Assembly: GCF_028471945.1 (NCBI RefSeq)
Contig: NZ_CP110128.1
Location: forward strand, 4,452,501 to 4,516,500
Length of the DNA stretch: 64,000 nucleotides
Reading direction: 5' to 3'
DNA from: Pseudomonas sp. WJP1
GTDB taxonomy: Bacteria; Pseudomonadota; Gammaproteobacteria; Pseudomonadales; Pseudomonadaceae
The notes below the pieces were generated by a model, which was not told where the DNA came from, searched no databases, and saw only the letters and a list, made by a program, of their open reading frames with translations. A program made the position numbers and the translations under genes. Below are positions 17,732 to 27,513 of the stretch, piece by piece (position 1 is the stretch's first letter; each line of letters starts with the position of its first letter).

Positions 17732-17986
17732 TGTATGGACTCGCCCCCACTGGCCACCTGTTTTTCAAACACTGCTACCCGGTTGCATCTATGTATAAGG
17801 CCTGTTCGAGGAAGCCCTGTCTGCGGCTTCTGGCCGACATTGGTTGAGCTCGCGGTATGCCGATTACATGCAGGCCTCGAAGGCCGGTAAGAGCGCAGGC
17901 ATCGATCCGCGACGGTCTGACCTGGGGTCAATGTTTTCTAGCAGGGGCTGAAGCGCCGTGGCGCCCCGGTGGCAGAACGCTTATGT
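17732..17986 (-). ncRNA. Candidate seekRNA/bridge RNA region of IS copy A
   Basis: The 255 bp between the transposase stop and the nearby IS end is non-coding, and this is where IS1111-type elements encode their guide RNA. On the transposase strand it contains CGCTCTTA (17895-17888), which reproduces the eight bases directly flanking the insertion at 17724-17731. The transcript was not observed; boundaries are those of the non-coding region. Confidence 0.55.
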
Positions 17987-19090
17987 TCAGTGACTTGGCG
18001 CAGCTGGCCGGCCATGGGCCGGTTGGCTGCGGTAAGTCTGCTCATTTTGTAGCAGCACCCAAATGATTCGCAGGTTGCGGTTCGCCAAGCGTATCGCCGC
18101 TTCCTTGCGCCCCAGCCGGGCCTGCCACCGTTGCAGGCGACGATCGTCGGGCTGCTCCGAATCCGCGCGCAAATGCCTCAATACCGCGTGAGCGCCTTGA
18201 ACCATCAGGCTGCGCACATAGCTGTCGCCGCGTTTGCTTATCCGGCCCAGGCGAATTTTCTGCCCACTGCTTTTCTGCTCAGGCACCATGCCGAAGTAGG
18301 CGGCGAACTGGCGTGCATTGGCGAAGCGCTCAGGGTCGGTCTGCTTGGCCAAAAGCGCAGTGGCGATGATCGGGCCGATCCCGCGCACGGTCATCAGCCG
18401 CCGGGCCGTTTTGTCCTCGTTCGCGGCCTTCTCCAGGCGACCGGTCAGGACGTTGACCCGTTCGCCCAGTTGGCGCCATTCGCCCAGCAGCTCGTCGATC
18501 AGTTCACGCAACATCTCCGGCAACGGTTGGGTGGCGTCTTCGAGCACCCGAGGCAGGGTCTGGTTGATCGCCGCATCACCCTGAGCCAGGACAACGCCAT
18601 GCTCCATCAGCAAACCGCGCATCTGGTTACTCATGGCTGTGCGCCGACGGACATAACCCTGGCGGGCCCGGTGCAAGGCCTGCATGGCCAGCGCGGTGGC
18701 GCTTTTGATGGGGACCGCGGCAATTTTGCTGTCCCGTCCCGCACGCAATATGGCCAGTGCATCATTTCGATCATTTTTGGCGCCGCTGCGGTGCTGGGCC
18801 ACCAGCTGTGCCGGAAGAATCCGCGCCAGATTGCCCTGAGCCTGTAGCTGGCGCGCCCATGCTTGAGCGCCTGGACCTGTTTCCACCAGCACTACTACGC
18901 TTGGCGGCAGTTGGCGCAGAAAGGCGTGAAAGGCTTCACGCGACTTGATACGTTCTTCGTAAAGCACCTGGCCAAGGGCGTCTTCGCCAGCCACCTGAAA
19001 GACCTGCTTGGCCAGATCGACCGCCACTGTCGTGCAGGCCGACAGATCGCTGGAAGACAAAGACTGTTTAACCGTCGTATGCTTTTTCAT
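17987..19090 (-). CDS. IS110-family DEDD transposase, copy A
   Basis: A 367-residue transposase. The N-terminal RuvC-like DEDD domain shows Asp25 (AVDLAKQVF), Glu70 (LVETGPGA), Asp107 and Asp110 (KNDRNDALAI). The C-terminal Transposase_20 domain contains TVRGIGPIIATALLA and FAAYFGMVPEQKSSGQK with the conserved serine region. It is full length and intact. It differs from copies B and C at a few residues (Gln versus Leu in SEQPDDR; Ile versus Val in LRIIWVL). GCGAGGGCG precedes the ATG. It recombines IS ends with a target chosen by an element-encoded RNA in this family. Confidence 0.95.
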   Translation of the reverse strand: MKKHTTVKQSLSSSDLSACTTVAVDLAKQVFQVAGEDALGQVLYEERIKSREAFHAFLRQLPPSVVVLVETGPGAQAWARQLQAQGNLARILPAQLVAQHRSGAKNDRNDALAILRAGRDSKIAAVPIKSATALAMQALHRARQGYVRRRTAMSNQMRGLLMEHGVVLAQGDAAINQTLPRVLEDATQPLPEMLRELIDELLGEWRQLGERVNVLTGRLEKAANEDKTARRLMTVRGIGPIIATALLAKQTDPERFANARQFAAYFGMVPEQKSSGQKIRLGRISKRGDSYVRSLMVQGAHAVLRHLRADSEQPDDRRLQRWQARLGRKEAAIRLANRNLRIIWVLLQNEQTYRSQPAHGRPAAPSH

Positions 19091-19965
19091 GGATTCGCCC
19101 TCGCTGTCGGTGGCTTCTTAGACTGCCCCCGTGGCGCATTGACGCCTCGGCGCGGGCGAGTCCATCCAATTACAGCGACTCCCTTTTTCAAACGCCAAAA
19201 AGGAAGCAAAAGGCTTTGCCCCACCACTCGGTGCCTCGCCTAGGCTCGGCATGCCCTCACTCCGGCATTGCTCCGTGGGTCGCCGCGATGGGCCATCCCT
19301 GGCCCAGCGCGGCTAAACCGGCGTCCTGCCGGTTTCCCCACTGCGCAATGCCTGCGTTCGGCCATCGTGGTTAACGGGGCACCCAGATCAAAAACAAAAG
19401 CGAGGCGGCCTTAAAGCCGACCTGACTTTTACGGATGTACCTGATTTCCTGTAGGAGCCAGGCTTGCCGGCGAACCAGGCGCTGCGGTGTGTCTGTTACA
19501 CCGCGTTATCGTTCTTCGCCGGCAAGCCTGGCTCCTACAGGGGAAACGCGTACGGCTCCCGATCAGGTCGGCTTTAAGGCCGCCTCGCGCGCTTTTGATC
19601 TGCTTTGGCTTTTGATTTTCTTGCCCCCTCGAGAGGCCGAGTGGAGGTTCTGCGCAGTGGGTAAACCGGCAAGGATGCCGGTTTAGCTGCGCTGGGCCAA
19701 GGATGGCCCATCGCGGCGACCCACGGAGCAGGACCGGAGCGAGGGTATGCCGAGCCTTAGCGAGGCACCGAACGCCAGGGGCAAGAGCCCTTGGTTACTT
19801 GGGGCTCTTCCAAGTGACTCGCTGTAAGAGCGAAACCCTAAGTGGCCGTTACCGCAGGAATGGATATGTACGCGGTCAACAAACAATAGATCGGCTGTCA
19901 GGCCGCCTTCGCCGGCAAGCCTGGCTCCTACAAGGGTTTCATTCGTCGCGAGGGTGGAATGGCAA

Positions 19966-21291
19966 TTACAACAGCGACAGGGTGTAGTTGATGATGAACC
20001 GATTCTGGTCAACGTTGCGCCCGGCATCAGTGTTCGACTTGCCGTTACGCACACTGAACGCAAGCCCCCTGAGCGAACCCGACTGAATCACATAGTCCAG
20101 CGTCATATCACGCTCCCACTCGGACTGGTCCGCTGCGTTTTGCACCTTGATCCCCGTGCCCTTCAGATACGCCACTGACGCTTTCAGCCCCGGGATTCCC
20201 AGAGGCGCGAAGTCATAGGAGTACTGACCGAAAGCGGTTTGCTCCCCGGCGCGGGCAAAGCTCTGGATCATGCGGTCGGTGGGCAGGTAGACGCTGCCGC
20301 CGCCCGCGCCTTTGTCCACCAGACTGCCCTGGTTGGGCTGGACAAAGTTGCTGCCATCGCCCACTTGCTGGTAGCCGAGCGCAACGGCATGGCCACCGTT
20401 GGTATAGGTGATCATCGCGGCCCAGGTGTCGTTGTCGATCTCACCGTTGTTGTCCTCGGTGTAACCCGACACGCGATAGCCTTGCGCCCGGCCTGCGGCG
20501 GAGCTGTTGGCACCGCTGGAGGTAGTGCGGAAATAACGCAGGTCAGTGGTGATGGCGCTGGCACTGTCGATGGGCAGGCTGTGGGTCAGGCCAATGAAGT
20601 TCTGGTTGTAGAAATCCTCCAGTTGCGCGAAGTAGTACTGCGCCTTCAGCGCCTGGGTCACCTGGTAGTCGCCACCGGCGAAGTAGAACTTGTTGCTGTC
20701 CTGGGTGCCGCCGGCAACCGACAGGCCGGTGCGATCGGTCGAGGCACGACCGACCGCGTGCTCCAGCACCCCACCGGTCATGGTCAGGCCATCGATGTCT
20801 TTGGACGTGACCTGGCCGCCGGTGAAGGACTGCGGCAGCACACGGGCATCGTTGGAAAGCAGGATCGGCAACTTCGGCAGCAGCGTGCCGTAGCGCAATT
20901 CGGTCTTGGCGATGCGCATCTTCGCCGTGGGCCCGAAGCTGCTCCAGGCATCGGCCGCACCGTCGCCCTTCGAGGGGATCATGCCGCTGCCGACGTGGCG
21001 GCCGGCGCCGCTGTCCAGGGTAATTCCCTGCAATGCCTGGGCATCGAGCCCGAACCCCAGGGTGCCCTGGGTGAACCCCGATTCATAACGCAGCACGAAA
21101 CCCTGGGCGGCCTCTTCGGTTTTGGAAGGGTCGGCGCTGCCGTCGCGGTTATCGCTGTTGAAGTACAGGGTACGCATGGAAAGGCTGGCCTTGCTGTCTT
21201 CCAGAAAGCCGCGCGTGCCAGGCTCTGCTGCCTGTGCGCCCATCGAACCGCCGAACAACAGGATGGCGGCGGGTATTGCTCGTTTGAACAT
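19966..21291 (-). CDS. OprD-family outer-membrane porin
   Basis: A 441-residue OprD-type substrate-specific porin. A signal peptide ends near AQAAEPG (about 20). Then comes the family start GFLEDSKASLSMRTLYFNSD, and the C-terminus RNVDQNRFIINYTLSLL is the typical last barrel strand. The ATG at 21291 follows GAGGAGTACCGC. An upstream in-frame ATG at 21363 is unlikely because it would precede the signal peptide by 24 residues. The family imports basic amino acids, carboxylates and aromatic acids; this member's substrate is unknown. A small REP lies in its upstream region. It is not clearly in an operon. Confidence 0.93.
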   Translation of the reverse strand: MFKRAIPAAILLFGGSMGAQAAEPGTRGFLEDSKASLSMRTLYFNSDNRDGSADPSKTEEAAQGFVLRYESGFTQGTLGFGLDAQALQGITLDSGAGRHVGSGMIPSKGDGAADAWSSFGPTAKMRIAKTELRYGTLLPKLPILLSNDARVLPQSFTGGQVTSKDIDGLTMTGGVLEHAVGRASTDRTGLSVAGGTQDSNKFYFAGGDYQVTQALKAQYYFAQLEDFYNQNFIGLTHSLPIDSASAITTDLRYFRTTSSGANSSAAGRAQGYRVSGYTEDNNGEIDNDTWAAMITYTNGGHAVALGYQQVGDGSNFVQPNQGSLVDKGAGGGSVYLPTDRMIQSFARAGEQTAFGQYSYDFAPLGIPGLKASVAYLKGTGIKVQNAADQSEWERDMTLDYVIQSGSLRGLAFSVRNGKSNTDAGRNVDQNRFIINYTLSLL

Positions 21292-21483
21292 GCGGTACTC
21301 CTCAAGAGGGTCACGTCGAAATATTTGTGAAACTCTTAGAACATTTCGAGGCACGAACTTCAAACGAGATGAAAGTAATTTCCGTAGAGGGATAAGAGTT
21401 GTCGCAATGAGGTACGCGACCTCATGGTTTTTGCAAAAAGTGCGGGGGGATTTTCATTGGAATCGGGCGTGCCGAAGGCCCCC

Positions 21484-21511
21484 TGTAGGAGCGAGCATGC
21501 TCGCTCCTACA
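21484..21511. repeat. Perfect palindromic REP
   Basis: A 28-bp perfect inverted repeat, TGTAGGAGCGAGCATGCTCG continuing to CTCCTACA, lies just after the acyl-CoA synthetase stop on the minus strand. It could act as a transcript end or stabiliser. Confidence 0.85.
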
Positions 21512-21529
21512 GTGGTTGAACGTCACAGC

Positions 21530-23173
21530 TTAGGCAAGCGCCTGTTCCCGGATCAGCTTCTTGTTGATCTTGCCGACGCTGGTCTTGGGAATCTCGGCGA
21601 CGAACTTGAACTGCTTGGGGATCGCCCATTTATTGATCCGGCCGAGCTCGACAAACCCTTGCAGGTGCGCCTCCAGGATCTTGCGGTCCAGGTACTGCCC
21701 CGGCTGGCACACCACCAGGGCCATGGGTCGTTCGCCCCATTGCTCGTCGGCAATGCCCACCACCGCGACCGACAACACCGCCTCGTGTTCGCTGATCAGG
21801 CTTTCCAGCTCCAGGGAGCTGATCCACTCGCCGCCGGTCTTGATCACGTCCTTGATGCGATCCTTGATTTCCACGCCGCCCAACGAGTCGATGGAAGCCA
21901 TGTCGCCGGTGTGCAGCCAACCGTCCTGCCACAGCTCGGCGCCTTTTTGCGGCTCCTTCAAATAGCCTTGGGTCAGCCAGGGTGCGCGCACCACGATCTC
22001 GCCCAGGGATTCGCCGTCATGGGCGACGTCATTGCCACTGGCATCGATGATTTTCAGGTCGACCATCGGCACCGGGGTGCCGGTCTTGATGCGCGTCGGC
22101 AGTTGGGCCTGGAGCGGTAGCTGGCGGTCTTCATCGCGCAGGTAAGTCAGGCACAACAGCGGGCAGGTTTCCGACATGCCGTAGCCGGCGTGCACCACCA
22201 TGCCCTTGGCACTGGCTTCGCTGGCAAGGCCCAATGGGAACGCGCTGCCGCCCAGGAGCATTTTCCAGCCGTCGAAACGGGCAGACTTGCCTTGCTCACA
22301 GGTGAGGAGCATTTGCAGGATGGTCGGCACACAGTGGGAAAAGGTCACCTTCTCCTCCTGGTACAGGCGGACCAGGCTGTTGGGTTCGTAGCGGCCGGGG
22401 TACACCTGCTTGATGCCCATCAGGGTAGCGACGTAGGGCACGCCCCAGGCATGCACGTGGAACATCGGCGTGATCGGCATGTACACGTCGTCGGAACGCA
22501 GCAGGGGTGTCCCCTGGTAAACGCCCAAAGTGCCCACGGCATTCAAGGTGTGCAGGACCAGCTGGCGATGGGTGAAATACACGCCCTTGGGGTCGCCGGT
22601 GGTGCCGGTGGTGTAGAACAGCGTCGCCACCGAGTTCTCGTCGAAATCGGGAAAGTCGTACTGGTCCGGGCACTGCGACAGCAACTGCTCGTACTCGCCC
22701 TGCACCGGCAATGAAGTGGCGGATGCCTGGTCATCGGTGAGCTGCACAAAGCCTTTGACCGTGGTCAGCCGCCCCTGGATCTGCTCCACCAGCGGCAGGA
22801 AATCGTCATGTACCAGCACCAGGTCGTCCTCGGCGTGGTTCATGGTAAACAGCACCTGCTCCGGCGACAGGCGAATGTTCACCGTGTGCAGCACCGCGCC
22901 GATCATCGGCACGGCGAAGAAGCATTCCAGGTAGCGATGGCTGTCCCAGTCGAGCAGGGCCACGGTGTCCCCGGCCTTGACCCCGGCCGCGGTCAGCGCA
23001 TTGGCCAGGCGGCGGATGCGCTGGTTGAGGGTCTGGTAGCTGTAGCGCAGTTTGTCGGCGTAGACGATTTCCCGGCCCGGTTCGTAGCGCACCCCGGACA
23101 GCAGCAATTGCTTGATCAGCAAGGGATAGGCGTAGGCGCCATCGGCGGGTGGAATTATTTTTGTCGCCATCAT
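21530..23173 (-). CDS. AMP-forming fatty acyl-CoA synthetase
   Basis: A 547-residue member of the adenylate-forming family. The P-loop-like motif is YTTGTTGDPKGVYFTHR (about 180-196), followed by GYGMSETCPL and DRIKDVIKTGGEWISS. The C-terminal KTSVGKINKKLI contains the catalytic Lys. It activates a carboxylic acid to its CoA thioester with ATP; medium or long chain is suggested by the neighbours. Tandem ATGs (23173, 23170) follow AAGGAACC. It is the last gene of a minus-strand set with an acyl-CoA dehydrogenase 19 bp upstream. Confidence 0.93.
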   Translation of the reverse strand: MMATKIIPPADGAYAYPLLIKQLLLSGVRYEPGREIVYADKLRYSYQTLNQRIRRLANALTAAGVKAGDTVALLDWDSHRYLECFFAVPMIGAVLHTVNIRLSPEQVLFTMNHAEDDLVLVHDDFLPLVEQIQGRLTTVKGFVQLTDDQASATSLPVQGEYEQLLSQCPDQYDFPDFDENSVATLFYTTGTTGDPKGVYFTHRQLVLHTLNAVGTLGVYQGTPLLRSDDVYMPITPMFHVHAWGVPYVATLMGIKQVYPGRYEPNSLVRLYQEEKVTFSHCVPTILQMLLTCEQGKSARFDGWKMLLGGSAFPLGLASEASAKGMVVHAGYGMSETCPLLCLTYLRDEDRQLPLQAQLPTRIKTGTPVPMVDLKIIDASGNDVAHDGESLGEIVVRAPWLTQGYLKEPQKGAELWQDGWLHTGDMASIDSLGGVEIKDRIKDVIKTGGEWISSLELESLISEHEAVLSVAVVGIADEQWGERPMALVVCQPGQYLDRKILEAHLQGFVELGRINKWAIPKQFKFVAEIPKTSVGKINKKLIREQALA

Positions 23174-23192
23174 GATTAAGGTTCCTTGTCCT

Positions 23193-24971
23193 TTAGAACT
23201 GGTCGGCTTGCAGCTCGTAGAGGCAGTCGCTACCGGCCTTGGCCGATGCGCTCAACGAGTGGATACGCGGCAGCAACCGGGCGAAGTAGAAACGCGCGGT
23301 GGCCAGTTTGCTGGTGTAGAAATCGTCCTCGGCATCGCCGCTGACGACGGCCTCGGCCATGCGCGCCCACATGTAGGCGTACGCGGTGTAGCCGAACACA
23401 TGCAGGTACTCGACGGAGGCTGCGCCGATTTCATTCGGGTTGCCCTGGGCCCGGTCCAGCAACCACGCCGTCAGCTCGTCGAGGGTGTCCACCGCGGCGC
23501 TCAGCGGTTGGGTGAACTCGCCAAGCTCAGTGCGGGCGTTGGCGATGAAGTTGCGGATCTCCGAAGCGAACAGGCGGTAGAGCGCCCCGCCGCTGCCGAC
23601 GATCTTGCGCCCGGCCAGGTCCAGGGACTGGATGCCGTTGGTGCCTTCGTAGATCTGCGTGATGCGCACATCGCGCACCAGTTGCTCCTGGCCCCACTCG
23701 CGGATGTAGCCATGGCCGCCGAACACCATCTGCCCGTGCAGGGTGGTTTCCAGGCCCATGTCGGTGAGGAACGCCTTGGCCACCGGGGTCAGCAAGGCCA
23801 CCAGTTCCTGGGCGCGGGAGCGCTCGGTCGGGTCTTCGCTGAACTTGGCGATGTCCAGTTGCAGGGCCACGTAGCTGGAGAACGCTCGGCCACCTTCGTT
23901 CAGGGCTTTCATGGTCAACAGCATGCGGCGCACGTCGGGGTGGACGATGATCGGGTCGGCCGCCTTGTCCTTGCACTGCGCGCCGGTTGGCGCACGGCTT
24001 TGCAGGCGGTCACGGGCGTACGCCAGTGCGTTCTGGTAGGAGCGTTCGCCCTGCGCCAGGCCCTGGATACCCACGCCCAGACGCTCGTAGTTCATCATGG
24101 TGAACATCGCTGCCAGGCCCTTGTTCGGCGCATCGATGATCCAGCCGGTGGCGCCGTCGAAGTTCATCACACAGGTAGCCGAGGCCTTGATGCCCATCTT
24201 GTGTTCGATCGAACCGCAGGACAGCGAGTTACGCTCGCCCAGGGAACCGTCGGCATTGACCAGCACCTTGGGCACCAGGAACAGCGAAATGCCTTTGGGG
24301 CCGGCCGGTGCATCCGGCAGTCGCGCCAGTACCAGGTGGATGATGTTCTCGGTCAGGTCGTGGTCGCCGCCGGTGATGAAGATCTTGCTGCCGCTGACCT
24401 TGTAGCTGCCATCCGCCTGGGGTTCGGCCTTGGTGCGAATCAGGCCCAGGTCGGTGCCGGCATGGGCTTCGGTCAGGCACATCGAACCGGTCCAGGTGCC
24501 GGCGTACATGTTGGGCAGGTAACGTTCCTTGAGTTCTTCACTGGCGTGCGCCTTGATCGACAGGCAGGCGCCGGCGGTCAGCATCGGGTACAGACCGAAC
24601 GACAGGCTGGCTGCGTTGACCATCTCTTCGACCTGGGCGGAAATGGCCTTGGGCATGCCCATACCGCCGTACTGCGGATCACCGCCGACACCGACCCAGC
24701 CGCCTTCGGCGAAGGCTTGATAAGCCTCGGCAAAACCGTCTGGCGCGGTGACCGAACCATTGCTCCAGGTACAACCCTGCTCGTCGGTGGCGCGGTTCAA
24801 GGGTGCGATGACTTCGCCACTGATCTTGCCGGCTTCTTCGAGGATGGCGGCAGCGGTATCTTCATCGATCACCTCGGCCAGGCCAGGCAATTGGGCCCAC
24901 AGCCGGGACACCTGAAAAACCTCGTTGAGTACGAAGCGCATGTCGCGCAGGGGAGCTTTGTAATCAGACAT
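23193..24971 (-). CDS. Acyl-CoA dehydrogenase (long form with C-terminal domain)
   Basis: A 592-residue FAD enzyme of the ~600-residue acyl-CoA dehydrogenase class, longer than the ~380-residue short forms because of a C-terminal helical extension (about 470-592). Motifs include CLTEAHAGTDLGLIRTKA (FAD/substrate), GSKIFITGGDHDL, and GGHGYIREWGQEQLVRDVRI with the IYEGTNGIQSLDL block. It oxidises acyl-CoA to trans-2-enoyl-CoA in the first beta-oxidation step. It sits between an RND transporter gene (6 bp away) and the acyl-CoA synthetase, so the same substrate is probably exported or imported, activated and dehydrogenated. Confidence 0.93.
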   Translation of the reverse strand: MSDYKAPLRDMRFVLNEVFQVSRLWAQLPGLAEVIDEDTAAAILEEAGKISGEVIAPLNRATDEQGCTWSNGSVTAPDGFAEAYQAFAEGGWVGVGGDPQYGGMGMPKAISAQVEEMVNAASLSFGLYPMLTAGACLSIKAHASEELKERYLPNMYAGTWTGSMCLTEAHAGTDLGLIRTKAEPQADGSYKVSGSKIFITGGDHDLTENIIHLVLARLPDAPAGPKGISLFLVPKVLVNADGSLGERNSLSCGSIEHKMGIKASATCVMNFDGATGWIIDAPNKGLAAMFTMMNYERLGVGIQGLAQGERSYQNALAYARDRLQSRAPTGAQCKDKAADPIIVHPDVRRMLLTMKALNEGGRAFSSYVALQLDIAKFSEDPTERSRAQELVALLTPVAKAFLTDMGLETTLHGQMVFGGHGYIREWGQEQLVRDVRITQIYEGTNGIQSLDLAGRKIVGSGGALYRLFASEIRNFIANARTELGEFTQPLSAAVDTLDELTAWLLDRAQGNPNEIGAASVEYLHVFGYTAYAYMWARMAEAVVSGDAEDDFYTSKLATARFYFARLLPRIHSLSASAKAGSDCLYELQADQF

Positions 24972-24977
24972 CTTGAC

Positions 24978-27497
24978 TTACTCGGAAGTGGTCACGGCAT
25001 GGGGCATGCCGGGACGTTCAGTGGATTCAGTGATTTCGCTTGCCGCGACAGTGCCGGGCTGTGGTGCCCGTTCACGCAGCAGGAAGTACGACAGGGCGGG
25101 AATCAGGATCAGCGCACCGAGCATGTTCCACAGGAACATGAAGGTCAGCAGGATGCCCATGTCGGCCTGGAACTTGATCGGCGACCAGACCCAGCACACC
25201 ACGCCAGCGGCCAGGGTGATACCGACCAGCCCGACCACCCGGCCGGTGAACGACACGGCGTTGCGGTAGGCCTGGGACAGCGGCAAGCCCTGGCGCTGGA
25301 AGTGCAATTGCACGCTGAGCAGATACAAGGCGTAGTCGACGCCAATCCCCACGCCCAGGGCGATCACCGGCAGGGTCGCGACTTTCACGCCAATACCCAT
25401 GGCTACCATCAGCGCTTCGCACAGGATCGAGGTCAGCACCAGTGGCAGCAGCGCTACCAGCGTGGCCCGCCAGCTGCGGAAAGTGATCAGGCAGAACAGC
25501 GTCACCGCCAGGTAGACGTACAGCAGCATGGTGCGGTTGGCCTCGCGCACCACGATGTTGGTCGCAGCCTCGATACCGGCGCTGCCGGCGGCCAGCAGGA
25601 ACTGACGATCCTGGGTGCTGTTTTCCTTGGCGAACTTGTCGGCAATCGCCACCACGGCGTCGAGGGTCTCGGCCTTGTGGTCCTTGAGGAAGGCAATCAC
25701 CGGCATCAGCGAGCAGTTGTTGTTAAACAGCTCCGGCGAGTTGACCGAGGCTTGCTGCGCGGCGTAGTTCAGCACGTCCTGGTTGCGCTGGATGCTGTTG
25801 AGCTTGGGGTTGCCTTCATAGGTGCCGGCGGTGATCTGGCGTACCGCGTTGACCAGCGAGGACGTCGCCTGCACACCCGGATACTGCTGCAGTTCCCAGG
25901 CCAGGCGATCAGCGAGGACCAGGGTCTTGTAGTTCAGGCAGCCTTCCGGCGCGGTCTTGATCATCACCGCGAACAGGTCGCTGGACAGCGCATAGTGGCT
26001 GGTGATGTAGGCGTTGTCGCGGTTGTAGCGCGAGTCGGCGCGCAACTCCGGCGCCCCGCTTTCAAGGTCACCGATCTTTAACTGCAGGCTGACCATGAAG
26101 CCGCCGATGCCCATCAGCACCGCGACCAGCACGGCGCCCGTGGCCCAGCGGCGCGTGGTGAAGCGGTCGAGCAGGTCCCAGAGTTTGCCGAAGCCTTTGT
26201 GGTGCTCGGCACGGGTGTCGATTTTCAGCGCGCGCTCGGCGGCCTTGGCACCAACGCCGATGTAGGACAGCGCCACCGGCATCAGCAACAGCGAGGTGAA
26301 GATCAGCACCGCAACACCGATGCTGGCGGTGATCGCCAGGTCCTGGATCACCGGGATGTCGATCAGCATCAGCACGGCAAAGCCCACGGCGTCAGCCAGC
26401 AAGGCGGTGACGCCAGCGATGAACAGACGGCGGAAGGTATAGCGCGCCGCGATCAGCTTGTGAGTGCCACGGGCGATGTCCTGCATGATGCCGTTCATCT
26501 TTTGCGCCGCGTGGGACACGCCGATGGCGAAGATCAGGAACGGCACCAGCACCGAGTACGGATCGATGGCGTAACCCAGCCAGGCGACGATGCCCAGTTG
26601 CCAAACGACGGCGATCAGCGAACAGCCGACCACCAACAGGGTGCTGCGCACACAACGGGTGTAGGCGTAGATGATGACCAGCGAGGTGACCACGGCCAGG
26701 CCGAAGAACATCATCACCTGGATCAGGCCGTCGATCAGGTCGCCCATCAGCTTGGCGAAACCGATCACCCGCACCTTGTACGGGCCCTTGCCCTCTTCCC
26801 CGGATTTACGCGCGGCGCTGTCGCCGGCGAATTCGATCTTGTCGCGCAACTGCTCTTCGAGCATCTGCGAAAAGGCGTGGTAGTTGATGCGCTGGCCACC
26901 CGCGGCGGACTTGTCCAGCAGCGGCACGATCAGCATGCTCGACTTGTAGTCGCTAGCCACCAGGCTGCCGACGATGCCGGCACGGCCAATGTTCTGCCGC
27001 AGCTGTTCGATTTGTTCGGGTTTGCCCTCATAGGTATCGGGCATCACCGGGCCACCCTGGAAACCTTGCTCGGTGACTTCGGTCCAGCGCACAGCCGGGC
27101 TCCACAGCGACTTCATCCACGCACGGTCGACGCCTTCGGTGAGGAACAGCTGGTCGTTGACCTGCTTGAGCACGTCCAGGTATTGAGGGTCGAAAATATC
27201 GCCCTGAGTGTTCTCCACCACCACCCGCACCGAGTTACCCAGGCCGCGCAACGACTGGCGGTTCTCGAGGAAATTCTGGATGTACGGCTGGCTCTGCGGA
27301 ATCATCTTCTCGAAGCTGGGGCGCAGTTCCAGGCGGGTCACGGCCATGAAGCCCAGGACCACGGTGGCCAGGGCCATCAGCAGCATGAACAGCGGCCGAT
27401 AGTTGAACACCAGGCGTTCGAGCAGGTTGCCAGAGCGGCGGTCGAAATCGCGCAGCTCGCGGATCACCGGCATGGCGTCTTGTTTGATATTGCCCAT
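24978..27497 (-). CDS. RND/MMPL superfamily transporter
   Basis: An 839-residue inner-membrane protein with a first helix near 35-55, a large periplasmic domain (about 60-260), a block of five helices (about 270-440), a second periplasmic loop and a final block of helices (about 690-820). This is the two-fold RND plan of MMPL/HpnN-like transporters, which typically move lipids, sterols or other hydrophobic molecules. It is shorter than tripartite HAE pumps and has no membrane-fusion partner nearby. It lies between a YCF48-like gene and the acyl-CoA dehydrogenase, an arrangement that often accompanies DUF1302 and DUF1329 proteins. Confidence 0.9.
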   Translation of the reverse strand: MGNIKQDAMPVIRELRDFDRRSGNLLERLVFNYRPLFMLLMALATVVLGFMAVTRLELRPSFEKMIPQSQPYIQNFLENRQSLRGLGNSVRVVVENTQGDIFDPQYLDVLKQVNDQLFLTEGVDRAWMKSLWSPAVRWTEVTEQGFQGGPVMPDTYEGKPEQIEQLRQNIGRAGIVGSLVASDYKSSMLIVPLLDKSAAGGQRINYHAFSQMLEEQLRDKIEFAGDSAARKSGEEGKGPYKVRVIGFAKLMGDLIDGLIQVMMFFGLAVVTSLVIIYAYTRCVRSTLLVVGCSLIAVVWQLGIVAWLGYAIDPYSVLVPFLIFAIGVSHAAQKMNGIMQDIARGTHKLIAARYTFRRLFIAGVTALLADAVGFAVLMLIDIPVIQDLAITASIGVAVLIFTSLLLMPVALSYIGVGAKAAERALKIDTRAEHHKGFGKLWDLLDRFTTRRWATGAVLVAVLMGIGGFMVSLQLKIGDLESGAPELRADSRYNRDNAYITSHYALSSDLFAVMIKTAPEGCLNYKTLVLADRLAWELQQYPGVQATSSLVNAVRQITAGTYEGNPKLNSIQRNQDVLNYAAQQASVNSPELFNNNCSLMPVIAFLKDHKAETLDAVVAIADKFAKENSTQDRQFLLAAGSAGIEAATNIVVREANRTMLLYVYLAVTLFCLITFRSWRATLVALLPLVLTSILCEALMVAMGIGVKVATLPVIALGVGIGVDYALYLLSVQLHFQRQGLPLSQAYRNAVSFTGRVVGLVGITLAAGVVCWVWSPIKFQADMGILLTFMFLWNMLGALILIPALSYFLLRERAPQPGTVAASEITESTERPGMPHAVTTSE

Positions 27498-27513
27498 GTC
27501 TGGGTTCTCGCTA

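Larger units (their letters stand above)
17732..19172 (-). mobile_element. IS110-family, IS1111-type insertion sequence, copy A
   Basis: 1441 bp, bounded by comparison with the empty repeat arm at 19808-19835 and with copies B and C. The 12-bp inverted repeats ATGGACTCGCCC / GGGCGAGTCCAT are subterminal: three bases (TGT) lie outside the one beyond the transposase 3' end and seven (CCAATTA) outside the other. This is the arrangement typical of the IS1111 subgroup. No target duplication is seen. The exact edge is ambiguous by up to 3 bp because TTA occurs at both junctions. Confidence 0.9.
17682..19871. repeat. Composite inverted repeat R2, left arm interrupted by IS copy A
   Basis: Same element as R1 with the same arm order (A left, B right) and ~749 bp once the 1441-bp IS is removed. 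The left arm carries the IS between CGCTCTTA (17724-17731) and CAGCGACT (19173). The right arm retains an intact, empty version of the site, GCTGTAAGAGCG, around 19822-19833. The centre (19450-19540) is an inverted REP pair. The left flank 17643-17660 matches 6998-7015 near R1. A further half REP (19905-19932) lies just outside. No coding gene besides the transposase is seen. Confidence 0.85.

Noticed and set aside
18131..18847. 238-codon plus-strand frames over the IS transposases (also at 47671 and 49695 minus)
   Set aside because: They are antisense shadows of the intact IS110 transposases and only recur because the IS is repeated.
23172..26081. 969-codon open frame on the plus strand
   Set aside because: Antisense to acyl-CoA dehydrogenase and RND genes; composition is Gly/His/Gln-rich as expected from reversed codons.
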